From Perkinsus chesapeaki (lineage: Eukaryota; Perkinsozoa; Perkinsida; Perkinsidae): DNA of 64,000 bases. The stretch spans positions 1 to 64,000 of the forward strand of contig JAAPAO010000068.1 of the NCBI GenBank assembly GCA_013115145.1, read 5' to 3'. Positions 32,337 through 43,800 of this stretch are shown here, piece by piece. Numbering within the stretch: position 1 is the stretch's first letter; each line of letters starts with the position of its first letter. The notes beneath the pieces are model-generated. The model had not been told where the DNA came from. It saw only the letters and a program-made list of their open reading frames with translations, and searched no databases. The position numbers were made by a program, and so were the translations under genes.

Positions 32337-33324
32337 ATGGCTGCTATTTGTTCGAAGATTAGGATGGCGAATAATCCAGCATCTAATGCTTCCCGGACAG
32401 CCGCTTCAATGATCAATCGTTCGTAAGTGCCAACACTTAGCGGAGCTCTTCATGCGACTCCTGACTCTGGAGTCCTGAGGCGCTCGTCATTAGCAGCTAC
32501 TTGTTCCTCCGTTCTGACCCTTTTTGTTCGTCAGCTCCGTGGCGCCGTCTACGTCTTCTGCTCCCACCAAACCTATTTCACAGCCAACTGTTAATGCAGC
32601 GCTAATCGAGCGGCTCCGAGCAGATATGAGGGCCAAAGGGTACACTACGTCTGGGTCGCCTACTTCAACCGGTTCGGATTCCAGTGCTCAAACGCCACCT
32701 CCGCAATGGCCCTCGTCGTCTACTCGGAACGTAAGCCCGTAAGCTGCCCCTGCACTGACTTGAATGTTTTCACTTAGAGCCACAACCCTGGCTGGCTTCC
32801 GACCTGTCGAATACCCGGCGTCATATGTGCCCACGGTGGCTGCAACAAGGAAGACATCGCATGGAATGATACTGTTCCGACAGAGATATTCACATTTGGT
32901 AAATCCTGCATTGTCAACATATTCCGATGTTACCGCTCGCTTCCGGCAGGAAATTCACGTCCCGCACATGTGGCGTATTCTGTTCGTAGCAGGAGCACAC
33001 TTGTAACATTTGGCCTCTGCCCAGAACACTATAAAGAAATCAAACTGGCCCTTTCTATTTTCCAGGTTAGCAGCTCCGTTACGTACGCCCATCTGAATGA
33101 CTCTCTTTCAGCAATCTAACCTTCCCGTTGAGTATTTGGTCAGTACCGTTCGCGCTATTGATCGATCAAAAGCAAGGTCGTCCACTGCTGATGAACGAAT
33201 CTCTAATCACGGTAGGGATGGAAAGACTGCTGAAAGGCGCCGCGAATGGCTCTCGAGTCATATGCTACTCATTCAGAGCCAAGGAGCTCGCCAACCCAAC
33301 AAATATCTCCTACTGCGGCAGTGA
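32337..33324 (+). CDS. Four-exon hypothetical protein with Cys/His motifs (260 residues)
   Basis: Exons 32337-32422, 32535-32730, 32778-33065 and 33112-33324; all phases agree. The second exon is Ser/Thr/Pro-rich. The third has spaced Cys/His residues (CRIPGVICAHGGC, then FGKSCIVNIFRC and FGLCPEHY), suggesting a metal-binding fold. The fourth is charged and Arg-rich, ending NKYLLLRQ. The start at MAAICSKIRMANNPASNASR is provisional because the open frame extends upstream to an acceptor at 32290. The stop lies inside a donor-like CAGTGAGTAAG, so continuation cannot be excluded. No family recognised. Confidence 0.6.
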
Positions 33325-33368
33325 GTAAGACGAACACTGTGAACGGCTCAGTATCCCGGCCGGAAGCC

Positions 33369-34767
33369 ATGTCTGGTGGGCTTATTTCTGAGCTGTTCGG
33401 CCATCGATAACTGTTGATGGCAGGATCACGGCCGATTTCTACGGCCGCTGTCAGCGACTTAGTGAGCGAGAAAGCCGAAGGTGTGGAAGTGATAGCCGCT
33501 GACGATGATGAGGATAGTGATGTATTCGAGGCTATGGTCATCACTGATGAAGGCCCGACAGTAACCCCATCTACAGTGCCCGCAGAGCCTATCCTAGCTG
33601 ATGATTGCCGTGATGAGTGAGTTCTGTTTGTTAGTGCATTTTCATCCCTGCATAAAATCAGGGCATCGATATCGACTGCTCCCGAGCTATCGGTGCCAGA
33701 CCAAACCGAGCAGATCGAGGAAGACGTAGGGGTTCCCGTCACAGCTAATGAGGGGTCGGCTTCACCGGCTTCCGACATCAGCAAGAAGCCCCACGATCTT
33801 GCAGAATGCGAGAGTGCTAAGGCTGAAGATACGGTGAAGGCGTCTACTGACGAGCCTACAGGGCAATTGAGGGAGAAGGCGGCAGGAAAGCGAAAGTTGT
33901 CTGACGATATTCCTCCCAGCGAGGAAGCTGTCGGGAAGAAGCGATCGAGGCGGGGGAGTATATCTAAAGGGAAGTCGGAGGATACGAAAGTGACAGTCGC
34001 GAAGCTGGAAGGGGACAGTTGTGTCAAAAAGGTAAGGGTCCCATACTAAGGGACAGAACTTTAATTCCGGGAAAGCCTTGCCGAGTGAGGTGCGAGGTTC
34101 ATCACCTGGTTGGCTGTTACAGTTGCTATAACAACCAGTTACTGTAATACAGTTGATGCTTCGAGGATCTAGTAGTGGAACTAATATTAGGATGTTTGTG
34201 TTGGCTGGCTGCAGCTAGGCACCAGTGAGGCTACCGGAGCTTGTTCAGGAATCCCCTAAACGGCAGAAAAAGCGCAAAGCTTCGACCAAGGAGGTTGATG
34301 ATGCGATACAGCATGCAGAGCCTACCCCATCCGTCTCCGATGATTCCGTTGATGAAGACAGTGGATCGGAGGAGGAAGTGTAAGCTAAGCAAGCCTTCTC
34401 TAGCACATCGGTGTTTCGGTATGCATTGCGGTGCTCACCGAATAGCCATTGATAGAAAGTGGGATCGTCTAAGTTGCCTAGGTTTAATGTTGAGAAGCTA
34501 CTGCAGTGGAAGCTGGACAAGCATGGACATAGAAAATTTCTTGTTAAATGGGAAGGCTATCCTCTGGCGGAAGCCACCTGGGAGCCCGAGTCCAACTTCA
34601 ACGAGTAAGTTTGTTTTACCCACAGACTGTAAACTACAGTGTGTCTGTGTTCCATCATATTCCTCAGATCTCCGGAAATCGAAGAGCTGAAGAACGTGGT
34701 ACTTGCAAAACCGCCAAGATTACCTCGGCGGAGCCACGTAAATAAGAGAAAGCAACGCCGCCTCTAA
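33369..34767 (+). CDS. Chromodomain protein (HP1/CBX-like chromodomain near the C-terminus)
   Basis: Six exons: 33369-33375, 33424-33616, 33662-34031, 34219-34379, 34482-34604 and 34668-34767, phases consistent, 317 residues. An alternative start without the 7-nt first exon is ATG 33417. The first two thirds are acidic, Ser/Glu-rich and disordered with Lys/Arg clusters (AAGKRKL, GKKRSRRGS), suitable as nuclear signals. Exon 5 encodes a chromodomain: VFNVEKLLQWKLDKHGHRK then FLVKWEGYPLAEATWEPESN, with the aromatic cage positions Phe, Trp and Trp in place. Such domains bind methylated lysine on histones, so a chromatin-reader role is expected. A basic tail ends KRKQRRL. No chromoshadow domain is visible. 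Confidence 0.85.
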
Positions 34768-35142
34768 ACCTAATTCTACTTGTCCTATTTCCCACTCTAT
34801 TGAACGAGGTTCTTAGTTCTTGCAAAAATGTCATCTTATAGTAGTTCTTCTGCAAAAAGTCTCTCTATGTATAATTTCAACGAATCATCACTATTATACC
34901 TGAATTCTCCTAAAAGCCTCTGTTGTGTTCGAAGTTGAACTGGACTGCTCGATCATTCACTCCGAATCTTTCGACAAGGGAGCTACGTGGATATTTGATC
35001 CGTATGAAGGAACATGTCGTACCAGGCTGCTTGCGACCACTCGAGTCACTTTACGTCCTTAGAGACTTTCTGCGCGGGCAACGGTACCCACTCAGTTCGA
35101 AGGTACGAAGTTCCTGAGTCCTAGGGAGGGCATCGACTGTAT
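34768..35142. other. Intergenic or 5' exons of the next gene
   Basis: A stretch reading WIFDPYEGTCRTRLLATTRV near 34990-35050 might be an exon of the following gene but could not be joined. Confidence 0.35.
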
Positions 35143-36703
35143 GTGTGCTTCCGTGGGCAACTAATGATCACGACCTCGACCCTGCCAGCACTATGTCTAT
35201 ACTCCTTTACGCAGGCCCTTGCTGTCGAATGCGGTGGTGACACTTCAGGGCGAGCCCGTGCAACACTTCAGTGCGTCTCCCAGTGGATCCATAGTTTCTG
35301 TAGGAATTCTTCTGGGATAGCTGTTAAGGAATACGGCCCTTTTGAGCTCCTCACGTACGCTGAAAATGATCGTGCAGGACGGGCTCGGAGTTGTCTTCGT
35401 TTTAGGATATACGGTGGCGCTCCCTTGGACATGCTTGAGGCCATTCTGACCGAGGCTACCAGTAAAGTTCATCAAAAGCAAGTTATTATCATTAGAGATC
35501 CAACGGCTTGTTTTGGAACCTCAAGTAGTGCATACTCTGGAGGCTTTGACGACGATGATGAAGGTGACGATGATGCCTGGGATGATAGTAGCGTTGTGGT
35601 AAGCTTATTTCTCTCACCAGTTTATTCATCGCCAATGCCGCTCAGGCTCCGTCAAGCTCAGACTGTGCAACGGGCCTTGCCGTATGGCTCTCTGAGCGCG
35701 TGCCTCTAGGAGTCCGTATCGTTTTTTTGTTGCCTACAGGATCGATGATCGACACTCTGGGGCGGGTGTGCGGTTTAGTACGGCTAAGCATGGCAGAGGT
35801 AACCCTCATTTCTGTGGTGTGGCAATTTCCAATGATGATTCTTTATACCGCATGGATCATCCGTCTTCCTGGAAGACTCTGGAAGACGCTTCCATTTTGT
35901 CATGCGAGCTCAGTAGAAATGATGTCCTGTTCAGGTTCCTGATCTGGCAAGTTGCACAATAGAGACTACAGATTCATCTCCCCGTAGCACGCTCTTCCTT
36001 GGCGGAATCCGGGAAACTGGGAATGACACCGCCCGTGGAGGACTAGTAAGCGCGCTCTATACTCTGTACTGTATACTCTATACTCTCACTCTGCGCTCTG
36101 TACTATCAGTAGTCTGTATTGCCGATTCGTTTAGGTATGTTTATACGGGCGGAGCGGTAGTGGGAAGACGCAAGTGTTGAGGCATCTCAAAGAATCCGCG
36201 ATATCGGGGAGGGTTGTTAATGTAAGTTTCGTGGCCCCTTTAACGGCCTATCGTTGTCCAAACGTCCTCGGATCCTTTTTTTGTAACTTGGTGCTAGCGG
36301 ACCGGCGGTCCGGGACCGCTAGTGCCGGTGCTTTCAGTGGCTTTTAGTCAGATTCGTGAAGTATCTCAGTGAGATTATCCGACGTCGCATTGCAGCTCCT
36401 GGTGTTTAGGTGCGTATTGCCGATATACTGGCTGCAGAGCTAGGAGAGTCCCAAAGACGACTACGCAAAGTATTGTCAACTCAGTCGTGAATGACTCTCT
36501 ATTCTGTTTCGCAGGTTTACAGCGAGTTGGCTTCGTCCTCAAAGTTTCTACCAGCAGCTTTTGTAGCTTGTACATTTGACGATTGCGATTTATGGTTGAA
36601 AAGCTCTGGGAAGATCATTCGGGAGGTCTTATCCCAGTGGACTGGTCTTATCGATAAGCATGGCAACGATATTCTAACAGTAGGCTCCACCGAACAGTTT
36701 TGA
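35143..36703 (+). CDS. P-loop NTPase-like protein (model incomplete)
   Basis: The large exon at about 35143-35596 encodes ALAVECGGDTSGRARATLQC and on to an acidic run ending DDDAWDDSSVV at a GTAAGC donor. Further exons are seen near 35741-35798 and about 35800-35935. An exon starting at 36136 gives VCLYGRSGSGKTQVLRHLKE, where GRSGSGKT (36147-36170) is a textbook Walker A motif. The last exons give VRIADILAAELGESQRRLR and a final piece ending TVGSTEQF with TGA at 36701-36703. I do not recognise the family: the P-loop context loosely recalls motor or AAA proteins but no diagnostic second motif was seen. The start is not established. Confidence 0.5.
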
Positions 36704-37041
36704 ACGCCAGCTTCACCGTTCCAGGTTATCACGTGTCAAGACAAATCGGATCTACCTCGAGCTCTTTCGTGCCGGGTCTGCAAGTGGATTGATCTGAATG
36801 GTGATAATGATCTTACTTGATAATTGTCCAAAGAACGAATGTTGTGTTGAGCCTCTCAACTTGGGAGACTATATCCTGTATTGTAGTATGTAGTCAATTA
36901 AGGTGGAATTGCTCAAACTTTCCGGCGCGGAGCACGGGTTTGTTTTATTTGTCTCTAAGTGAGTCGTTCAGTTGATCCTGAATGGATTCTGGAATGTGTT
37001 TTACTCAACTTTACAAACAGTCCGGACGCAACGCAACGGTC
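36704..37041. other. Intergenic, no gene seen
   Basis: Spacer leading into an inverted-repeat element. No coding frame. Confidence 0.4.
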
Positions 37042-37216
37042 ATTTACACAGAAAGATCTTGGGATCGTTTAATAAACCGATTTTGAAATTCAGAATCGAT
37101 TCCAGAACTGCTTTTAACACGTAAAATGCGATGCTGGAATCGATCCCGAATCTCAGAATTGGTTTAATGAACATTGGGCTTGTTTTGTAACTTACAAAAC
37201 AAGATTCTGTGTAAAT
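37042..37216. mobile_element. Possible MITE-like inverted-repeat element (175 bp)
   Basis: The ends ATTTACACAGA... and ...TCTGTGTAAAT are inverted repeats. The arms also match internally, for example TTTAATAAACC against GGTTTAATG, and AATCGATTCCAG against CTGGAATCGAT, so most of the element can fold back on itself. No clear target-site duplication is visible. It lies 95 bp upstream of the N-myristoyltransferase start. Confidence 0.5.
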
Positions 37217-37310
37217 AGCGCGCGCCATAGTAATCTATAAACTGATCTTGAGTGGGTCTGATTCATCGGCGAGGCTACTGGCCCTTGGTATAGTTTATTC
37301 ATCTGCCCAC

Positions 37311-39537
37311 ATGTCCAGTGCACCATCGTCATCTTCCCCTGCCGAGGATCATAAACAGGAGCCCAACTCTAGGGAATCCCAGGAGTTCGAGACTCCTATT
37401 AGTACCCCTCCTGCTGCTGAGCAAGCCGATGATGTGGTAATAAAGTGCTGGTCGGGGCTATGCCATCACCACTGTTAATCAGGCTGCCGAGGAAGCCGAC
37501 ATTAAAAGCATGCTAGACAAAATGCACATCGCTCCCGCGCCTCCGAAGCCGGTAGGTTATCTTGGAATCGCTCGGAGAATAACGAGTGAATTCCGCAATG
37601 GCGAGATTGAAAAGATATTTGCTTTCAGCATAAGTTTTGGAACACACAGCCGGTGCCTCAGCTTGACGCAGATCCCGTATCCGAGGATGCTAGAGGTACT
37701 GGTCAGCTGACTGGTCGGGGATTGGTGAAGAGAGTTCTCATAGGTCCGATTGATGTGCCCAAGAAGGTCTCGGACATACCGAAGGAGCCCTACAACCTTC
37801 CAGCTGCCTTCGAATGGAGCAACATCGATGTTAATGATGCTGAACAAATCCAAGAGGTCTATACTCTTCTCAATGAGAACTATGTTGAAGACGACGAGGC
37901 TATGTTCAGGCAGGAGGGCCTTTGAGTGGATCGTTCCCTTCTCATGGGTTAGTTGCTCAGGTTTGACTACAGCCCAGAGTTCCTCCAGTGGGCGCTCACA
38001 CCGCCTCATTATGTCGCAGACTGGCACTTTGGCGTTAGAGTGAAGTCTAACGGAAAGGTAGCCCTTCTCGAAAGCTGAACTTTATAAACTATCAATCAGT
38101 TGGTCGGTTTCATCACCGGCATTCCCGCTACTATGAGAATCCGTGGCGACGAGATCAGGACAGCCGAAATCAATTTCCTTTGCGTGCATAAGAAGCTCAG
38201 GTGCGGCACAGTAGAGCATGCCCCCGTTCAGGCTATCCTTAGGTCCAAGCGCCTTGCTCCCGTCCTGATTAAGGAGATTACCCGCAGAGTTAATTTGACG
38301 GATCGGTGGCAGGTGATGTGGATACCAACGCATTATAAGCCAGTCTTGCATCTAGGCCGTGTACACTTCCGGAGCCATCTTGCCCCGGCCCATCACTACT
38401 GCTCGATATCATCACAGGTATCCCTGAAAAATCAGACATTTAGTATCTTAAAGTGTAGGTCGTTGAATCCAAAGAAGCTATGCGAGGTTGGCTTCACTAG
38501 GCTGGCCCCTCGGATGACTATGGCGCGGTGCATCAAGCTCTATAAGGTACGGGCTCGTGATGGGAACAGGAGGGGGAATGTGTGACTGACAGGTTCCGGA
38601 TCATCCTAGCACCTCAGGTCTGAGGCCGATGGAAATGAAGGATAGGAAGCAGGTTACTAAGTTACTTAACGAGTAGTCTTTCGGGGAGGGGATGGCTGGT
38701 GAGGATGGCAACTGACATTCCAGGTATCTGTCCAAGTTTAAAGCGCATCCGATTCTCTCCCAGCATGACGTTGGCCATTGGCTCTTGCCTCGAGAAAATG
38801 TCATACAGACTTATGTAAGATCGCACGGAAATCCGACTCGGTGCGCTGACCTCCAACGGCGATGGAGATTTGGCATATGGAGGTCAGCAATTTTTTCATG
38901 AAAAGAAGCGCCTTGTTGACAGATGTATGAGGGCTGTGCTCGGCCATCTTCGGGGAGCCGAGGTCCTGCGCAGAAAAATTCATCGGAGGCTTAGTGCCTT
39001 GCGGCGAATATTTGAGCGTTGGCCCTTAGACAGGGGTGATCTGATCACACTGTACCCATCAGGTCCGCGAGGAAAATGGTAAAATCACTGATTTCCTGTC
39101 TTTCTATTCCTTACCAAGCTCCGTCCTCGGAAACGACAAGCACAAGTGGGTTCCTGTTGTTCGCTTCCACGCCAGTGACTGCCATCAGGACCCTTTACGC
39201 AGCGTACTCCTACTACAACGTGGCCACGACGGTCAGCTTGAAGCAGCTCATGTCGGACGCGCTTGTGCTGGTAGGCTTGTCCGGTCCTTCGATCGGTCGG
39301 GTGGCATTTTCGAAATTGTCAGGCTAAGCAGGAAGGCTTCGATGTCTTCAACGCGTTGAACCTCATGGACAACAACGAGTTTTTAGAGGTACTACCAACG
39401 GGGGATCTCAGGCGGCAATTTCGTGGCGCGCGGTTTAGGATTTGAAATTCGGTCGGGGCGATGGTGACCTCCAGTACTACCTTTACAACTGGAAGTGCCC
39501 CTTCATGGAGCCCAAGGACATGGGTCTGGTAATATGA
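37311..39537 (+). CDS. NMT: Glycylpeptide N-tetradecanoyltransferase (N-myristoyltransferase)
   Basis: Fifteen exons give 448 residues in one frame. Exons: 37311-37436, 37483-37551, 37629-37695, 37744-37909, 37961-38057, 38100-38200, 38243-38312, 38356-38417, 38459-38546, 38593-38672, 38724-38814, 39063-39145, 39189-39270, 39323-39388, 39439-39537. Recognisable NMT segments include [11 protein letters not shown], the substrate-binding [17 protein letters not shown], the myristoyl-CoA-binding [40 protein letters not shown], and the C-terminal [14 protein letters not shown] with G-L-V-I at the end. The enzyme transfers myristate from myristoyl-CoA to N-terminal glycines in the cytosol. Intron 4 (37910-37960) begins GC. 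The intron at 38815-39062 is 248 nt, far longer than the rest. Confidence 0.95.
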
Positions 39538-39738
39538 TTCGTTGCTTCGCTCCGCCTTTAATTGTTGATTCCTCAGGTGCTTTTGTAAATGACTCAGAGT
39601 TATCGTTACTGTGCGTTCGATCCTACCGAAATTGGTACAATACTACAGATAGTTTCCATCAGCCTTCCTCGTGAACTTGCGCATGCGTGCAAAGATTCAC
39701 ACGATGGCAGTTTCTTTTCCGGGTGAATCCTTTTATAA

Positions 39739-40144
39739 ATGGGTGCAGTAGTGTCTCGTATGTCCGGCTTCCTGGAGGAGCATCCCAAGCTCAAGGTTGC
39801 CAAGAATAGACTTACCAAGGTGCGTTTCCGTCCCATCAGCAGTTGGCCTTGTTTAATAGCCTTTTGCTTGGCAGTTGACTTCTAATGCGCGATGGCTGGG
39901 AGGCAATGTGATCTGGACAGCGGTCGTCTCCGCGATTGTGTTGGCTGTCCCCGTGTTCTTCGAGTAGGTCCAGAGTGATGTTGTTTTCCCTACTTGGCAT
40001 TTAACAGGTACGAACGGGAATGCCAGTTCTTCGACCAGATGAACCAGTTGCAGCAAGCACAGATGAACGTAAGCCGCCGGTTGCCGTGGTGCTGGTGTGG
40101 CGTGGGATTTCCTGTGGTGTTAGGCAGCAGCATCGAGCGCGTAG
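39739..40144 (+). CDS. Tom22/Tom9-like mitochondrial outer-membrane protein (83 residues)
   Basis: Exons 39739-39819, 39875-39963, 40008-40068 and 40124-40144; all phases agree. The charged N-terminal half (MGAVVSRMSGFLEEHPKLKV) is followed by WLGGNVIWTAVVSAIVLAVP, a single membrane helix, then V-F-F-E-Y-E-R-E and a Gln-rich tail. The arrangement Gly-(x)n-W, helix ending in Pro, then E-x-E-R-E is typical of the C-terminal segment of Tom22 and plant Tom9, receptor subunits of the TOM import complex. The cytosolic acidic domain of fungal and animal Tom22 is absent, as in plants and alveolates. Recognition is by short motif and size only. Confidence 0.6.
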
Positions 40145-40546
40145 AGGAAGCGTATAATGATGATACAATTTATAGATGATAATGATGAGGCGTCCCTTAC
40201 CACAAACAAACACAAAAGCCGACATCTTTTCAGTTAAACTAGTATGATTGTTATTTGTATAGTCACAGGCCGGGATAAAGTGCTTAATAGAGTTCCCTAA
40301 TGTCCCAGGGCCACAGGGTCACAGGGTCAGCATCCTCGAGTGGATTTCGTCACTTCAGAGCTGGCGAGCCAATAGACGAGCGGGAGGCTGCCCGTAATAC
40401 CGGGAGGAGGGATTGGCTGGGCTCGTGTATCATTACTAGTGTCAGCACGCCTATCAGAACGATGCCTTGTATTATTGGCATCCTATTGGCCTCGTTCATT
40501 TTCAAATCGCATCTAACCCAGACATATAAGTTGGAATATGGTAGAC
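40145..40546. other. No assignable gene; possible first cullin exon
   Basis: An open plus-strand frame starts at 40300 (MSQGHRVTGSASSSGFRHFR). The cullin gene must have an upstream exon ending in phase 1, but none could be proven here. Confidence 0.35.
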
Positions 40547-40810
40547 GGATGGACTGGCGGAGCTACTGACAATCGACCGTCTTTCCAATTGTGTTCCTCT
40601 TCCCGCCTTCACTGCTTGCTGTTCTACTTCAACTGGATGGACTGGCGGAGCTACTGACAATCGACTCTCCCTCCGATTGTGTTCCTCTTCCCGCCTTCAC
40701 TGCTTGCTGTTCTACTTCAACTGGATGGACTGGCGGAGCTACTGACAATCGACCCTCCCTCCGATTGTGTTCCTCTTCCCGCCTTCACTGCTTGCTGTTC
40801 TACTTCAACT
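40547..40810. repeat. 88-bp tandem repeat, exactly three copies
   Basis: Units start at 40547, 40635 and 40723 and end at 40810, each beginning GGATGGACTGGCGGAGCTAC. Only two or three bases differ between units, within GACCGTCTTTCCAATT versus GACTCTCCCTCCGATT. The repeat ends 28 bp before the first cullin exon that could be verified, so it lies in the first intron or the 5' region of that gene. Confidence 0.95.
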
Positions 40811-40838
40811 AACGTTCTTCATTGCACTGATGTGTCAG

Positions 40839-43800
40839 GCACGTGGGAATCGCTTAAGTCGGCAATACAACAGATCCACAGTCACAATGCAAGCCATTTG
40901 TCATTCGAAGAGCTCTACCGCAACGGGTAGCGTCGTCCTTTGCTCCCTCCGCACTATCCCTGAGAGTTAGGTATAATCTTGTTCTACATAAATATGGGTT
41001 GAAGCTATATAAAGGCGTGGAGGAGACGGTGGCCCAGCACTTGATGGAAGTCTCGAAACGGTGTATGGAAAGTACTAATCTGGGAACGGCGAAATGTAAC
41101 ATTTAGTCGAGTCGTCGAGAGGAAAACTCACTGGAAGCACGTTACTTTCGGACGATCGACGTTAGTGCAGCGACGAATCGTCATCGTCGCCGACGATGAC
41201 AAGTATAATACGAAATTTCTACAGTCAAAAAGTGGGACATTCCCACTTTTTCCCTCTGGGAGCCAAATGCCCTTCGTGGGGAGAAATTCGGCAACTCTGG
41301 ACGATCGTTTATTCCACTCGCGCTGGCAGCCTCGCTTGTGAGATCGTACCAATGAAGCCATCCATTTTTCATTAGTAGTGAAATCGAGAGTATATGATAT
41401 GCACACTTTGGAAGCTATTAGTGTAGTATTGGTTACATGCTAGCCAATACCACTATAATAGGGAAGGACGGAAGCGGCAGAACCGTAGAATTGCTACCGT
41501 CGTGGTGTGGTTGGCGTATAGTGAATCTGGCACGTGTGAAGAGTGTGAATTCCAGTCTCATCTAGAATTGATAATTTGTTATCTTACGAAATGGTCTATT
41601 ATTTCTTGATAAAGCTAAAGCCTGATATCAGTACACCAACTGTACATGCCATCCCAGGCCTCGTTCAGCTATTCATTTCTCAGGCACTGATGACGAGCTA
41701 CTCAAGCGTTTAAAGGAGGAGTGGGAGGATCATAAGATGACTATGGGCATGATCAGGGATATCCTCATGTACTGTCATGCGTTATTGAGCCTTCATCTAT
41801 TTCATAGTCACTACCATTATCAATCACTACTATTATTAGGTACATGGACCGTAACTATGTAAAGCAGCACCCACAGCAGTGTGTACCAGTGTACGACATG
41901 GGGCTCCGGGTAGGACGCCGACAGACGTTTGCTCTGCCGTTCGTGTTAAATTTCCGTTCCCTCAGTTGTTCCGAGATCTTGTCATTGGTCATCCTAGAGT
42001 TCGACAGAGAGCTATCGAACTGGTGGGTTTCCGTTGGCCACACGGTCTTCTTAGGCGTTGCTTAGATACTCGGGGAACTCCGTCGAGAACTGTACGGTGA
42101 TACGGTCAGTGATCCGCAGCTTATACGGAGCATACTGTTAATGCTGGTGGAGCTATCGACAATACAGACTTTACCGGAGCAAAGGGTGACCCCTGATTTG
42201 GGTAGAGGGAGATGTCCGGCGCCGGGATCGAACCTGGGTGCCTTTAGGTTATACAGGAGCCTTGTCTTCGCCAGTCTTGGTACAGAATGGAAATGGCAGC
42301 AACAGAGGGAGCGTCGCCAGCTCGGGAGAGGCTGGCAGTGTTGTGGACGGCAACAACGTTTACTACTCATGGTTCGAAATTAGTTATCTTAGGTTGATTC
42401 GTGATCTCTACACCGCCGAGGTAGGAAAATCGGAGCGGAGCGAAGCAGAATTGGAACGATGCATTCAGGCCAACGAGTATGTGGAGAACCATACAGTGGG
42501 GGAGTATCTTGAGAGAGCCGATAGTCGAATGAAGGAGGAAAAGAGGAGGGTGGATGTTTATATGGACAGAGGGCAGACAATGGCAAAAGTAGGAGGCCCC
42601 GGGGATCGAACCAGGGTCGCTTGAAGGACAGTCTGGAATTGGAATTTACTTTGTGAAGGGTTATATCATTTCCCTTCAGCTCTTTCGGATATCTCGCTCA
42701 CTTATACCCTATGTCTCCGGTTCCGCCTTCCCAGCGTGATTCGATGCGAAAGATTAGTCCCTGCGAGACATTAGGCTATACCCAGGCGCAGAAGCAATAG
42801 GTGCTGTATTCAGGTTCAAGAGGTTCTGGACTCGGTATGGATTGGGTACCATTATAAGTCGTTGATACAGAATGAACAGACCGGATGCAAAGCTATGTTC
42901 ACCGAGGGAAGGTGGGCCCCACACTGTGCCTCACTGCTGGAAGATTCCCATTCAGGGTATCCGATCTGCGTCTCATGTACACCCTGTTCTCTCGAACGTC
43001 CGAGGCCTTGACGGATATAGCAGCGGTTATGCAACAGTGTATCACTACGGCAAGTGAGTGTAGGCGAACACGCTGTCCTTTTTTATGGCTCGTGTTGCAG
43101 TCGTCGATCTCATCTCTGATGAGGCTGTGGCAAATGCGCCGGTCACATTCGTGGAGAAATTATTAGCGCTTCGGGAGAGGTAGGTTTTGGCGCGGTTATC
43201 TTAAAGATTGGCCGTGCCAGGTTCGAACGTATAGTTTCGCAGGCCTTTGGAAGCTCATTGGACTTCTCCAATCAAATGAAGGTCGCATTCGAGAAGTCGC
43301 TCAACAACGATCCTAAGTGCGCCCACTACCTCAGCATGTATCTCGACGAGCTGCTCAGAAAGAGGTGACGCCTGCCAAGAGAGAAACGACACAGCTTAGC
43401 TGTTTCAGGTTCAAAGACATGTCCGATCTAGACTTCCAGTCCTGCATCGACCAGGTCATCAGCGTCTTTCGGTATGACGTTGCTTCGCTCCGCTGTCTTT
43501 TTGTTAAATGTTTACCGGTTTGTTAGGTATCTTATTGACAAAGATGTCTTTGAGTCATACTACAGGTCTAGCTTATGTCGGCGGTTACTGAATTCCAAGT
43601 AAAAGGGCCATCTCTGGTCCATGTGCCATATTCTGCGAACACTTCGCCGCGGTTCGCAGCTCTTCGGTTTCCCAGTCTATGTTTTTGCTGATATATAACC
43701 GTCTCATCGATACATAGGTTCCCCCGTACCAGCGCTGTTCCTTCTGCTATAGCTCATTCTTTTCGGTCAGACCCTCAACCGCCAACATTGAAGAAGCGGA

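Noticed and set aside
12553-32726. Recurrent CATCTACTCGG-like string (about 12553, 15409, 24803, 32716)
   Set aside because: At 24803 and 32716 it is coding sequence of unrelated genes, so it is probably chance. Only the related element in the Gly-rich introns is kept.
33269-34027. Long minus-strand open frame (252 codons)
   Set aside because: It is the complement of the Ser/Glu-rich exons of the chromodomain gene, whose spliced frame is supported by homology on the plus strand.
40547-40810. 88-bp repeats as a CRISPR array
   Set aside because: Units are contiguous without unique spacers, and the genome is eukaryotic.
43206-43225. GGTTCGAAC motif in the cullin gene, first taken as another tRNA-like intron
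   Set aside because: Reading frame shows it is the exon start [13 protein letters not shown] after a CCAG acceptor, so it is coding.
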